Assembly: GCF_022458985.1 (NCBI RefSeq)
Contig: NC_061772.1
Coordinates: forward strand, 27,959,501 to 28,023,500
Direction of reading: 5' to 3'
Length of the DNA stretch: 64,000 nucleotides
Source: Mugil cephalus
Taxonomy: Eukaryota; Chordata; Actinopteri; Mugiliformes; Mugilidae
In this document: positions 50,301-59,400 of the stretch, one piece after another
How positions within the stretch are numbered: the first letter of the stretch is position 1
Layout: each line of letters begins with the position of its first letter
The notes under the pieces: generated by a model
The model's input: only the letters and a program-made list of their open reading frames with translations
What the model was told of the DNA's origin: nothing
Database searches by the model: none
Made by a program: the position numbers and the translations under genes

Positions 50301-51490
50301 TTCTTTAACCGTTCTTTAGGAACCACTTGTGTTCGTGGGCTTGTTGTCTTGATGCATGACTGAGTTTCTCTTCACATTCAGCTCATGGAATCATGTCCTG
50401 ACGTTTTCTTCTAGGGTTCACTGGTAGAATTCAGAATTCATGGAGTCCATCAATGATGACAAGACGTCCTGGTCCAGAAGCATCAAAAGAGGCCGAAACC
50501 AGCACATTAGCGCCCCCATGTTTCATGGAGGGATGAGGTTCTGATGCTGGAATTCAGTGATGACGCCTCTAATTTTAACCAAACTACTCTACTCTGGTCT
50601 CATCTGTCCACTAAACATTGTCCCACATGTTCTTTGTGGACAGAGAGCAGTGTCTTTGGTTGTTGAGTGGATTCATCAACATGAACATCAGCCAATGTAA
50701 GAGAGGCCTTTAGCTGCTTAGAAGTTCCCCTGGGTTCCTCTGGTTCCTCTCCCACTATGATGGAGTGATGTTTGTTGGTGGACCACTCCTGTGGAGGGGA
50801 ACAGTCGTCTTCAATCTGACTCTCTGTGGATTATTTGTGGATTCAAAACTCTTTACGGGTGGTTTTCTAACCTTTTCCAGCCTGATGAGCAGCAACAACT
50901 CTTTTTTTTTTTAACTCCTCACAAAGCTCCTTTGTCCGTTGTCATCATACACTTCAACACAAACATGTGTTGTGAAGATCAGACTGAGACAAATCCCTGA
51001 TTTATAGAAACTAAACCAGGAACTGAACAGGTCTCATCACATTGATGGAAACACTTCTCAACAAACTGATTGTAATTTGGCCTTGAAATGAAGTTGTAAT
51101 CCTACAGGTGCACCTCATTTTCTTAAATAAAAAAGCACAGAAGCATCATGTTTAACTTGTTTAACTGGGTTCTGTTTGTCTACTTTCAGGACTTTTGCGA
51201 AAATCCTCTTTTGTTTTGAGTCACTTTTATGCAGAAACGTAGATTTGAAGCTTCTTTTAGCAAATTTAAGAAAGAAAAAATTGAACACTTTAGAAAAAAT
51301 GCAGTGAAAGAGAAGAAAAGAATAGAAGAATCTGACTGACAAACGTTCATTAAGACGTGTTCATAAGGCTCAGTTAATAGTTTATCATCATCACATATTT
51401 ATCTTAGGACATTCTCACCTCGATTGCAACAATAATAATTCTGTACTCACCAAGTAGGATCATATAAACAGCTGGAGACCACCACATCAT
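20296..51490 (-). CDS. strc: Stereocilin
   Basis: Large extracellular protein of inner-ear hair bundles; in mammals it forms the horizontal top connectors and tectorial-membrane attachment of outer hair cells, and its loss causes deafness (DFNB16). Coding exons: 51490-51451, 50058-49366, 47520-47496, 46333-44995, 43572-42742, 40757-40692, 40579-40469, 40390-40236, 37120-36934, 35635-35520, 34626-34497, 34411-34229, 32364-32326, 31730-31539, 31279-31139, 30070-30009, 29889-29754, 28966-28878, 28753-28618, 26901-26702, 26250-26160, 25874-25703, 23784-23609, 23510-23355, 23237-23095, 22984-22836, 22200-22103, 21975-21825, 20390-20296. That is 29 coding exons, every junction in frame, 2,033 aa (human 1,775). 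A signal peptide opens the protein ([13 protein letters not shown]). The C-terminal half is collinear with human [66 protein letters not shown]. Extra length lies in the N-terminal cysteine-module region. Least certain: the acceptor at 31,730. Confidence 0.9.
20630..20730 (+). repeat. LINE 3' tail fragment
   Basis: Sequence of the type 'ggggacaataaagtctaagt' ends in tandem TCTAAAG units, typical of the 3' end of a fish non-LTR retrotransposon. It lies upstream of the last strc exon, inside the final intron. Confidence 0.45.
20755..21150 (+). pseudogene. Non-LTR reverse transcriptase fragment, copy 1
   Basis: Decayed reverse-transcriptase core. 'ggagtccctcagggatctt' corresponds to the G-V-P-Q-G-S motif and 'tatgcagatgatacactctg' to the catalytic Y-A-D-D box, but in different frames with stops between. 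It parallels 21,225-21,560, and both copies start with 'gagggatcagat'. It lies in the last strc intron. Confidence 0.6.
21225..21560 (+). pseudogene. Non-LTR reverse transcriptase fragment, copy 2
   Basis: Translation gives [10 protein letters not shown] at 21,441 and [11 protein letters not shown] near 21,526-21,555, the two diagnostic motifs of LINE reverse transcriptase. They are in different reading frames, so at least one frameshift separates them. Similar to 20,755-21,150. Non-functional. Confidence 0.65.
22549..22735. mobile_element. Tc1-like MITE fragment in strc intron
   Basis: The interior 'cagagaatggacatggacc' and right end 'tcataatgttgtggctgct' match the family. The left end is missing. 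It is preceded by a LINE-like tail at about 22,480-22,548 with TTCTA repeats. Confidence 0.5.
23880..25130. repeat. Diverged repeats in strc intron 22
   Basis: Blocks such as 'tttgtttttatactgat' with 'ggcaaccacac' or 'gcaactgcacgtgacgg', and 'agattgggaaacaactt', recur around 23,940-24,370, 24,560-24,700 and 24,780-25,070. The units look like diverged copies of one element or local duplications. No coding potential; family unknown. Confidence 0.4.
25239..25625. mobile_element. TTAA-flanked element, right end truncated (copy 1)
   Basis: It begins with CCTCCTGAGACCC directly after TTAA (25,235-25,238) and shares 'gtcctcatatggggacatt' with the other copies. The right terminal repeat is missing: the family's sequence stops after 'ctgatcc', and the intron then runs into strc exon 22. 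Duplicated at 27,036-27,588. Confidence 0.55.
26491..26614. mobile_element. Short Tc1-like MITE in strc intron
   Basis: A 124-bp element with 'caatcaggcataacattatg' at one end and 'gtcataatgttctggctgat' then 'tggtgta' at the other. It is an internally deleted family member with both inverted repeats present. Confidence 0.6.
27036..27588. repeat. Local duplication carrying the end of strc exon 22
   Basis: This block copies 25,204-25,740: the left flank 'catctcgctccaagaatgtg', the truncated TTAA element, the intron stretch with 'tgatttcctgatgtttggcg', and about 28 bp of the 3' end of strc exon 22 with its donor region ('aatgacgctcac', 'gaggaagcccagg'). It now lies in the intron between exons 28753-28618 and 26901-26702. 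About 120 bp of flanking sequence (26,914-27,033) is repeated on the far side (27,590-27,706). Confidence 0.75.
27973..28494. mobile_element. TTAA-flanked element, inverted copy
   Basis: It starts CCTCCAGAGAACCGAGCT after TTAA and ends in GGAGG before TTAA (28,495-28,498). The interior is the reverse complement of the 25.2-kb and 48.7-kb copies. No ORF. Lies in a strc intron. Confidence 0.6.
30090..31085. repeat. About 1-kb minisatellite in strc intron
   Basis: More than twenty imperfect units of about 34-48 bp of the type 'ctgctaaatactacagagta' plus 'tagatttacacta' fill almost the whole intron between exons 31279-31139 and 30070-30009. Unit variants (with or without 'ggtactacgg') alternate. 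It stops about 20 bp short of the 3' exon. Confidence 0.85.
32439..32935. mobile_element. TTAA-flanked element
   Basis: Flanked by TTAA at 32,435-32,438 and 32,936-32,939. It starts CCTCCTCCTGAAACC and ends GGGCCTCAGGAGG. The interior shares the 'tgtcctcataagtggacgct' and 'gaggacattt' blocks with the other copies. About 500 bp, no ORF. Confidence 0.65.
33300..33880. repeat. Nested fragments: TTAA element and dispersed repeat copy 2
   Basis: 33,310-33,460 is a piece of the TTAA element ('gtcctcataagtggacgtc'). 33,540-33,684 is the second copy of the repeat at 4,568-4,705. 33,733-33,877 begins CCTCCTGGGACC after TTAA and ends with an inverted element end ('cgcagggtctcagg') without TTAA. All lie in the strc intron between exons 34411-34229 and 32364-32326. 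Confidence 0.5.
34045..34207. mobile_element. Truncated Tc1-like MITE
   Basis: The interior 'acgtccattctccaatgagt' and end 'ggtggtcataatgt' then 'cggtgta' match the family. It ends about 20 bp before the splice donor of strc exon 34411-34229. Confidence 0.5.
34925..35110. repeat. Retroelement 3'-end-like fragment
   Basis: 'gggaaattacttggtaacag' plus 'tagcttagttgcacata' recurs in similar form at 46,520-46,570 and more weakly near 35,930 and 36,350. It looks like the 3' end of a dispersed LINE or SINE. Intronic in strc. Confidence 0.4.
35650..36900. other. AT-rich strc intron, nothing recognised
   Basis: Very AT-rich sequence with short TA and TAA runs and two weak retroelement-tail fragments. 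A C-tract lies at about 36,846-36,857 in a short GC-rich patch just before the next exon. No ORF or RNA gene seen. Confidence 0.4.
37150..38600. other. AT-rich strc intron, nothing recognised
   Basis: Long runs of TTTTATT-type sequence at 37,260-37,900 and a TA run near 37,520-37,550. No coding or structured RNA signal found. Confidence 0.4.
38609..38880. mobile_element. Tc1-like MITE carrying a GCTAGC-rich insert
   Basis: The left end 'caccgatcagccacaacat' is intact. The interior includes a segment ('ggctaggctagttagctgg', 'tcttcttgttggttgctag') also present in inverted orientation at about 42,270-42,365. A matching right end appears only at 39,838-39,868, beyond a SINE, so the element may have been split. 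Confidence 0.5.
39571..39815 (-). mobile_element. tRNA-derived SINE
   Basis: Read on the minus strand, the 5' head resembles a tRNA with an A-box-like TGGCTCAGTAGG and a B-box-like GGTTAGCGGTACGATCC. The body includes 'tgtccttgagcaagacactg' and the tail 'aagcgctatataagagcaag'. This is a common teleost SINE layout. It lies in the strc intron between exons 40390-40236 and 37120-36934. Confidence 0.75.
41871..42516. mobile_element. Long Tc1-like MITE with internal duplication
   Basis: Left end 'gcaccaatctgccataacat'; right end 'tcataatgttatggctgat' then 'cgctgta'. A roughly 95-bp internal block ('acatgtcttatgtaacatcc' to 'acaagatggt') occurs twice, at about 42,168-42,263 and 42,376-42,472, on either side of a GCTAGC-rich segment. 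No transposase. Confidence 0.6.
42742..46333 (-). other. strc: strc exons 4-5: six tandem cysteine-rich modules
   Basis: Exons 46333-44995 and 43572-42742 encode residues about 253-976. They hold six repeats of about 55 aa with the shape C-x-Y-x-x-W ... L-x-x-C(W)-x-x-D-x-x-x-F-x-x-x-V-C ... L-L-x(6-8)-W-(L)-x-x-x-C, at residues about 415-469, 484-540, 560-614, 635-688, 701-755 and 785-838. Examples are [20 protein letters not shown] and [17 protein letters not shown] divergent seventh unit ([15 protein letters not shown]) follows. Human STRC, as I recall it, has fewer and more degenerate units of this kind. N-glycosylation sequons are frequent (CSNAT, CANES). The family name of the module is not known to me. 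Confidence 0.75.
43808..44664. repeat. Pentanucleotide satellite (TTAGA/CTAGA/GATGA)
   Basis: About 860 bp of almost uninterrupted 5-bp units, mostly TTAGA and CTAGA with patches of ATAGA and a terminal GATGA block. An irregular stretch containing 'attattagatcagcccagat' occurs twice (about 44,071 and 44,510), showing a higher-order duplication of about 440 bp. It lies in the intron between the two strc cysteine-module exons. Confidence 0.9.
46490..46800. repeat. Retroelement 3'-end-like fragment
   Basis: 'acttagactttaatgatgcc', 'caggggaaattgcttggtca' and 'tagcttagttg' match the fragment at 34,925 and resemble a LINE or SINE 3' end with an A/T-rich tail. Lies just upstream of strc exon 46333-44995. 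Confidence 0.4.
48060..48275. repeat. GTTAGCC/GCTAACACC minisatellite
   Basis: About ten units of 'accagttagccgttagctaa' type, in which GTTAGC and its complement GCTAAC alternate, so the array is rich in small inverted repeats. It lies in the strc intron between exons 49,366 and 47,520. An AAT trinucleotide run follows at about 48,465-48,500. Confidence 0.75.
48744..49346. mobile_element. TTAA-flanked non-autonomous element, complete copy
   Basis: Flanked on both sides by TTAA (48,740-48,743 and 49,347-49,350). Ends are CCTCCTGAGACCC and, inverted, GGGCCTCAGGAGG. About 600 bp, no ORF. TTAA duplications are typical of piggyBac and Kolobok elements; the superfamily is an inference from this alone. 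The right end lies about 16 bp from the donor of strc exon 50058-49366. Confidence 0.65.
50200..51060 (-). pseudogene. Tc1/mariner transposase relic
   Basis: On the minus strand broken frames give [26 protein letters not shown] and [17 protein letters not shown], the recognisable central and C-terminal blocks of a Tc1-type DD34E transposase. Many stops and frameshifts interrupt it. It lies in the first strc intron, in the sense direction. The upstream part matches 1-289. Confidence 0.75.
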
Positions 51491-52084
51491 TTTAAGCGTC
51501 CTCAGATGCAACCACTCCAAATAAAATAAATAGTAACACAAGGACACACTCTATCCCTTGGCTGTGGAGGAAATATTGAGCTGAGGCAGAACAGGCTTCA
51601 TACTTGTCGACAGGACCGAGTCAGTCTTCACAGACCCAACACATCCGGCTTCGTTCTGATCCGACTCACCTCGGGAGTCAAACCTGCAACCCTACACCCG
51701 GTCTGCAAGCAGCGTAATTAAGGACACGGGTAAAAGGAGAAAAGTAGGTGCGAAACGAGGGCTGTGAAAAGCAGAAGGGATTTCAGCAACAAGCACGGCC
51801 CCCCGGGCGCTGCATTATTAATCGAGTGTGTTGATTAACTCCTCCGTCTGAAACCCGAGTCCCGTCAGAGGAGACGAGAGACGCCAAGGCCGATGCTGGA
51901 GGAGCCGCATGACGTCCACAGAAAATACTACGACACACAAGCTGGTGTTTAGGATGTGGAGTTATACATCAAGGTGTCGGTGAAGACGCTGGAAGTTTAA
52001 GAAGTGTATTAAGAAGGAGAGAAAATGGAGAAAAATCGGAAAAACTTTACCAATAAATCCTTTAATTAAGGAATAATAAAAATA

Positions 52085-53060
52085 AAGATGTCTTTACGTT
52101 GTGAAATTCAGGGAAAACTGTCTGGAAATTTTCAATTTAATATGATGATAAAATTATATGGCTACTATACTAAGAGCTATTAATGGGGAAACAACAACTT
52201 AAGTTAAAGAATAATTTAAAAAAACAAATTTTTTTTTTAATGGGAAATTCAGGGATAGTTCTTAAGTTTTCTCTTTAATAAATACCATTTTAAAAAGCCA
52301 ATTAACTCATTATTAATACGTGTAAGGTTACCAGGGTCTTTAAAAACCATCTTGAAAAATTGATAAAACTTTATGGCTACTGTACTGGTAACTGTTTTTA
52401 GGGAAATTACACTTAAATATATTTTTTATTGTAAATTCAGGGGTAGTTTTTACATTTTCTGGCAAAATTCTATAAATATAATTTTAAAAAGTCAATTAAC
52501 CATTAGTAATACGAGTAAGGACACCAGACTCTTTAAAAATCATCATCATCAATGAATTTAGATAGGGAAGGTGTTTTAAAGAGTGATTCCAACTATAAAA
52601 ATTATACATAAAGAGACCTGTTTATTTTGGGATAATTCAGGAGTAGTTTTTAAGTTTTCTAGTATCTTTTTTTTCTTTAAACTACAGTGAACACACATTA
52701 ATAAATGTAAGTTTTAAAAAGTCATTTAATAAAAGTAAGATAACAGGGTCTTTTAAAACTCTTTTAAACTAATAAATCAATATGGCTGCTGTACTGGTTA
52801 TGGTTTTTATTCCTTTTATGTTGAAATTCAGGGACAGTTTTTATGTTTTCGGGCAAAATGAAATAAAATTTTACTTAAGTATAATAATAAGAGTAAGGAC
52901 ACCATCATGAAAAGTGATAAAATTATACTAATAAATTCCAAATTTACACAGGTTTAGGGTATTTAGAGAGTCATAGAAACTTAAATAAATATCACCTTTA
53001 ATAGAACAATTTTAAAACATTCAGTGATAATTTAAGTTTTCTGTCATCTTTTAGTTTTTT
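52085..53060. repeat. About 193-bp tandem array between strc and ctdspl2
   Basis: The block 'attcagggatagtt' plus 'taagttttct' recurs at about 52,108, 52,246, 52,436, 52,633 and 52,826. Each is followed by AAAAAGTCAATTAA-like and 'gtaaggacaccag'-like segments, and in three units by 'atggctactgtactgg'. The later spacing is 190-197 bp. AT-rich; no ORF. It fills most of the intergenic space upstream of strc. Confidence 0.65.
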
Positions 53061-53399
53061 TTTCCTTAGAGTGTAGAGAAATTAATTATAAAACTACACT
53101 GCCCAATGTTATTAGGCAAATTCTAAATGATCGGGGATTAAATGTGCACAGGTTTAGGGCGTATTTAGAAAGGGAAGATGTCATAGAAACTTTACAAATT
53201 TTAAAGTTTAAAATTTCTGTCAAATTTCAAGTATTCTTGTCTTTAAACTACTGAGTACATCCATTTTTTTTTAAAAAATATATAGTTTAAAAAAAATCAT
53301 TTTTTACTTATTGAGGAAATGATTAAATTACACAGCTAAGACGTAGTAAAATAATTATAATTAATAAAAATACTCGTATTGTCTTAGTGTAACATCCCT

Positions 53400-55703
53400 C
53401 TCACTAGCGCCACCTCCAGGACGAGACGAGAAATAAAAACCAAAAGAGCGTGCAGGATGTTTTTAACTTTAAAACTTTGTTTCAGAAATTCAATGTAACT
53501 GTATATACACTTTACAATAGCATACAGCCTGACAGATAACAAAGATGTCTTAAAACATTTCTTTTTTTCTTTTTTTAAATACATCTTCAGCACAAATTCA
53601 GCAATTCTTGCATTAAAATGGCTTAACGGATATTGTGAAAAAAAAAAAAAAAAAAATCATTAACACAACTGCTGCTGTTTTTTTTTTTTTTATCCCTCCT
53701 GCAGAAAAAGTGCCTCGATTAAAAATTTAATTCAGGACTTTTCCCCCATGAAGCAAGCCGTATTCTCTACATGCTAAGTTTTAACAGTTCAGTGACATTA
53801 GCGCTAAACTAAACATACAGATATTTTGTAAGAAAAAACAAAAACAAAAAACAAAAAACACTCCATCTGATGTAAAGTTAAATCTTCATTAATACATTTA
53901 AAAAGTAGATATGACATGCCTTTTGAAATCAAAAATACAAAAAGATTTCTCCTTACTTTAAGGATTATTTTTTTCCTTTTTTTTTTTGTTGTTTAAAACA
54001 TGAAGCTGCGAGTATTGTACAAACGCTCAAGTGTACAATAAACTGGTAATGCACATAAAAAAAAAAATTAAAAATAAAATAAAATTTGCTGGAGGTAAAG
54101 TATCAAATAATGCCTCCGACTGATCCTTCAAGGAGAAATGAAAAAATCAAATAATAATAAAAAAAAAGCCATGGCTGATTTATTTTACACTGAGGAGGGC
54201 GAGACTTGGGACGGGAGCAGCTTCCCTATTCTCTTCTGAACACATTGTTTTTATTCATTTATTTATTTTTTTTCCAGCTCGTCGTCTTGTTTGTTGCGGT
54301 TTGACGAGTTTAAAAAAACGTGGAAATTTGAGAGAGACGCTTGAGCTCTTCGCCTCCGATTTCTACATTCATAGTCTGGACATTTGTGCCCTTTAACGAT
54401 TTTCACTTGAAGAATAAAAAAAAAAAAAAAAAAATTAAAAATACTAAAATCTCTTCTGGGACAGTTTCTAACTAACTTGTGGCGAGAAAAAAAAAAGGCA
54501 AAGACAGAGGGAACCAGGAGGGATTCATCCGGCTGAATATCCAACTCAACAGTACACGGGAACATACTGCACATCATAGAGATACACAATTAAAATGATT
54601 ATTAAAGTTGTTCTAGAGGGTGGCGGCCATCTTTTCTCGGTTTTAATGTGGTTGAAGAGCTTCTGAAGACGTCTGATTGTCTCTTTCTGTGTGTATATTT
54701 TTTGATTTTACAGGCGAGAGCTCGGTGAAACCAAAGAAGGAAGCCGTGTGTGACGTATGGCACTGTACACGAGAGAAAAAAAAAAAGAAAAAGCACTTTG
54801 ATTCAAAACGAGAAATATCACAAAAGACGCCGAATTGATTCAAGTTTGCTCTCGGTCTCTTTCTTGAAAAGGCTGCAAACGTCTACATTTCTGCTGCCTG
54901 CTATTAAAAAAAAAAAAAAAAAAAAAAAGCAAAATAAATGAGAGTCCAGGCAAAAAATATATAATACACATTCATATAGTTACCATTCTTAAAACACAAT
55001 ACTGTGCCGAAAACAAACGGAAACGCTTCAGAGAATTTAAAAACAGAAGCCGACAGTAACGGTGCGTTTGCTGGTGCCAGATGGAGCTGGTACACGAGAG
55101 ATTTACACGTCATGATGCGCTGGCAGAGATGTGCTACATTAGTCATAATGCTACAGCTACAAAATAAAAAAATGAAATTAAAAGAAAAACCCAGAGCTCT
55201 GGTTCAGCCAGAAACACTTGATTAAGGAGGAAAACAAAACAAAACACTGATTTACAGGCGGATGATACGTCAGAAATACTATTAAAAGGAAATAAAAGGT
55301 GATGATGTCGATGAATGCCCTCGAAAAAACCGTTAATTACGACTCACAGGAAAAAAAAAATGAACATTTAGCGAAGACGCATCAAACCTCTACTGAATCA
55401 GAACTAAAAAAAATAAAAGAAAAAGAAAAAGAAAAGTCCTGGATCCATTTTCGTTTCATTTAATATGCACCCATGTCGTCCTAACAAGGAAAAAAAAAAA
55501 TGAAAATTACTTACACCCCCCCCCTCATCTCTCCCTCCATTAAAATATCATATCTTACAAACCGAATAAAACATTTTTTTTAAAAAAACAAAACAATGAA
55601 ACACCAGTTTTACCAGAAAAAAAACAAAAACAAAAACAATATAAACTTGACAGAGCTACAGAGGAATGCATATGATTTTTTTAAAGGCTACACATTCTTC
55701 GAA

Positions 55704-55742
<39 letters not shown>

Positions 55743-56442
55743 TGGGAGTAAACAAACACACAAAGCACAGACTGATTTGCAGGTCGGTCGATCCTGCTCC
55801 AAAACAACAACAAAACAAAAAATACTAAAAGAAAAACATCTGTAGCCACCGAGTGTCGTTGTTCTCCAGTGTCAACGGTGTGAGCACCAGGGTTCAGGGT
55901 TCAGGGGTTCAGGGTTCAGGGGGTCATGGGGGGGTTGGTTTTTGGGGGGGTGGGTGGGACCTGGTGGCGTTTTCACATCCACTAAACCAGCACCAAAAGA
56001 CTTCAGGGTAGTTTGTGGTGTTTTTAATCGCGGCTCCACTGGAGAGTCTCTCAAAAACAAAAATAAGTTTAAAAAGAAAAAAAGGAGGAGTTTGTTCATC
56101 GCGGGCTTCGACCTCCATCTTGGTTTTTATTTAGAAAAATTTCACCCACGTCCTTTAAAAATGTTTTTTTTTTTCTTCTTCTTTTTGAATTTTTCCTTTT
56201 TAAAAAGCAACGGTGGATTTAAAAACAGAACAAAAAAAAAAAAAGGCTGATTTTTTTTACTTTTTAAAGTAATGGCAATGTTGTAGTTTGTAATCCAAAG
56301 AGAGGAGGCCGCTTCTTTTTCTTCTTCTTCTTTCTTTCTTTTTTTGTGTTTAATTTCCTTTTTTTCATAACAGGCGTGTTGTTGTCAGTCTTTTTTTTTT
56401 TTTTTTTCACGGTGTCCCTCGTCCTCAGAGTCTCTGGCTCAG
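53400..56442 (-). other. ctdspl2: ctdspl2 3' untranslated region (probable)
   Basis: Up to 3 kb between the ctdspl2 stop and the next gene, with many A or T homopolymers and a GT microsatellite at 55,707-55,742. Mammalian CTDSPL2 also has a long 3' UTR. Minus-strand AATAAA occurs for example at 54,178-54,183 and around 54,250, with the weaker ATTAAA near 53,724; the real end is not determined. No other gene was seen here. Confidence 0.45.
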
Positions 56443-59400
56443 TCAGTCGGGAGGTAAAAGGTCGTGAAGTCGGAACCTTTCCCGGACGTGTGGCCGCACG
56501 TCCTCGTTCTGACGGGACGAGAAGAAACAAAACAAATAAATGAATGAATGAATGAATAATTAGATTTAAGTCGTAGTTGGTGAACAGAGCGACGTCTCTC
56601 ACCATCTCAACCAACTTCTCCAGGAAGGGAACAAGCTTCAGCAGCTCGTTGTCGTTCTTGTCCATGAACCAGCTCTCGATGGGAATCCCATTGGACAACT
56701 GTGGAGACAATAGAGACATAAATAAAGGTTGATGTGACTCCATGAGTCATTCTTCTGTCTTTTGAAGAACAGCTAATGTTTAAAGGAAGCGTTAAGTAAT
56801 TAGTTATTACAACAATAATAATGACGAGGAAAAAAGACAAAGAAAACACTTAAGAGGTAAGAGGAACGACAGTCAGCACCAATGATTAAAAAATAAAAGT
56901 ACAGAGAGGTAGAATGTATAAAGGCACACATAAAATATACAAAAGTATATTAAAAAAATATATAATTTATACAAAAAATTACCCAAGTATACATGAAACT
57001 TGCAAAATGTATAAATAATATACAAAAAATATATATAAAAATATATTAAACAAATATATAATTTATACAAAAAATGACCAAAGAAAATGTATAAATAATA
57101 TACAAAGAATACATATAAAAATATCCTGAGCATATAAAAAAAATGTACAAGATTATGTACAAATATGAAAATACGTATATAAAATATTCCAGGAAATATA
57201 CAGTATAATGCACAATATGAAGCTATTGAATGTATAAATAACATGTATAATAAACTCCACAGGAAATATAACTACTGATCTTAAATACTGGAGATATTTT
57301 AAGTTATAATGTATAAAAAATATATCGTATCGTAGAAGTAAAGAGCCTGAGGTTGTTCTTTGTTTATCTACATTTATCTTTATTTCTTACTAATTTAACT
57401 TCCTCGTATGTGTGTGTGAGAACAAATGTTGTGTTTTCCTGCTGGGGTTTAATCCCAGAAGCATCTGGTAAATGTGCAGTAAAAGTACGAGGTTTATTCT
57501 GTCACACACACACATCAGGGTGAAGTTTTAGTGCAGAAGCTCAAATAATCGTCCAAGTCAAATAATCAGACTTTTATTAATAATAATCAGGCTTTTATTT
57601 CCTGTGTGTGTGTGTGTTCACCTGATATGCAAAGGCTTGCGGTGAATTGTCGATGATGATGGTTTTTGACAGGTCTCTGCCTAAGATGTTGAGGTCCTTG
57701 ATGTAGTTTCCCTGGACGCACACACAATGCTCACGAAACAACCTGTGTCTACGGTTACAGCCGGGAACGAAAGGAAAGAGGGAGGACGAAAAAAGAATAA
57801 ATCAATCAGTGACAAGGTCAGCGCCATCAATAATTCACAGAAAAACCACAACACTGACACCTGAACAGCAGCTCACGCCAACACAGGTCATTTTTCTGAG
57901 CAACACTCAGGCTTTTTTCACGGACACTAAAGCTGTAGCATCGGCACAAAACACAACCAGTAAACACACAAGGTGAATTACTAGTGAATTATCTCCGTAA
58001 AAGAAGGTAAAATGTGTCCGACTCTGGTTATTTTCTAATTACACCGACTCCCCAAACCCTGCAGGAAACAGTGCAGCGACGACACCAAAAACACACAAAA
58101 AAAAATAAACACAACAAACCTCACTAGCTGCTTCTTGGGATCCAAGATGTTGAGCAGTTTGTCTGCATAAACCTTTTTAGAGGCTGTGAAGAGGATGATC
58201 TGGGCAAAACGAGAAGGAGAAAAAAAATCAAAATTCAAATCTGATGCGAGCAGAATTAAATGTAGTGGAGAAGCCGGGTTATATTTTTTACATTTACCTC
58301 GTATATTTGAGACATGCGCTCCAGAAACTCTCTAAAGAACGGCCTCAGGCGCACGTACACCTGAACACAACACGCCAGAGGTGAGGAAACGTTAATAAAT
58401 CACATATGACAAGTCAACACTGACTGAACATCAAGGAGGAAACATGTGTCACGTGTAAGTACTTAACCTTAACTTATACACACAGAGCCATTTATTTTTA
58501 TTTTATTATTAATATTTCATTTATTCTTCTTGGTTTATTGTATTTTATCATATTTTTTTTAGTCTTCGTTTATATTTTGCTGCTGTTGATTTTAATTGCT
58601 GGTGCAAAAACTTTGAATGACAATTAAAAACTGTAACACATTAGACTTTGTCGCCCTCTAGTGGCATCAAAGGGACAAAGGGGACAAGGTGTTTGTGTGG
58701 GACAACACTTACCTGGTAGATGACGTCCTGAAAGAGGACGGGGAAGGTAAGTGCTGCGTCCTCCAGCTCGTTTAAACTGCAGTGGACCAACGTTTCATCC
58801 TGGACAACACAGAGACAGATAAAATAAAATAAAATAAATCTTTTGAATCGTATAATATGAAGTAAAAACGTTTTTAAATAATAAACTTTGACTGACCAGG
58901 TCCAGGACCAGAGAGAACTCGGGCGTGCTGCGCGTCTTCAGCGGTAACGCCGGCTTACGAGTGAGCTGCTCCTCGGTCAGTGGAGGGACGTGTTTGATGA
59001 AGAAATACCTTCAAATAGAAACAACACGCGTCATTTTTAAACAAAACTTTATCTACTGTTGTTATGGCTCAGTGTTAACACCAAGAGCTGCAGGTACTAA
59101 ACTTTGTGAATCAGGCGGTCAATCGTTCCAGGTATTTTAAATATCGGATTGAGTTGTAATTACAGCATCTTATTCTGATGATGACGACTTATATCTGACA
59201 AGACTCAAAGCCACCAAAGATCAAAGTACCGAAATCCTGCAGAGCTTAAAATAATAAAAATAAAGGCAGAGCCTGAACTTTTTTCTCTGAGGTTCAAGCA
59301 AATAAATTTTAGGAATTCTTCGATTAGCAATTTAACCATTTAATTCAATTTCAATTTATACAAAAACAACTGTATCATATTCTAACTCTAAATTGCAAAA

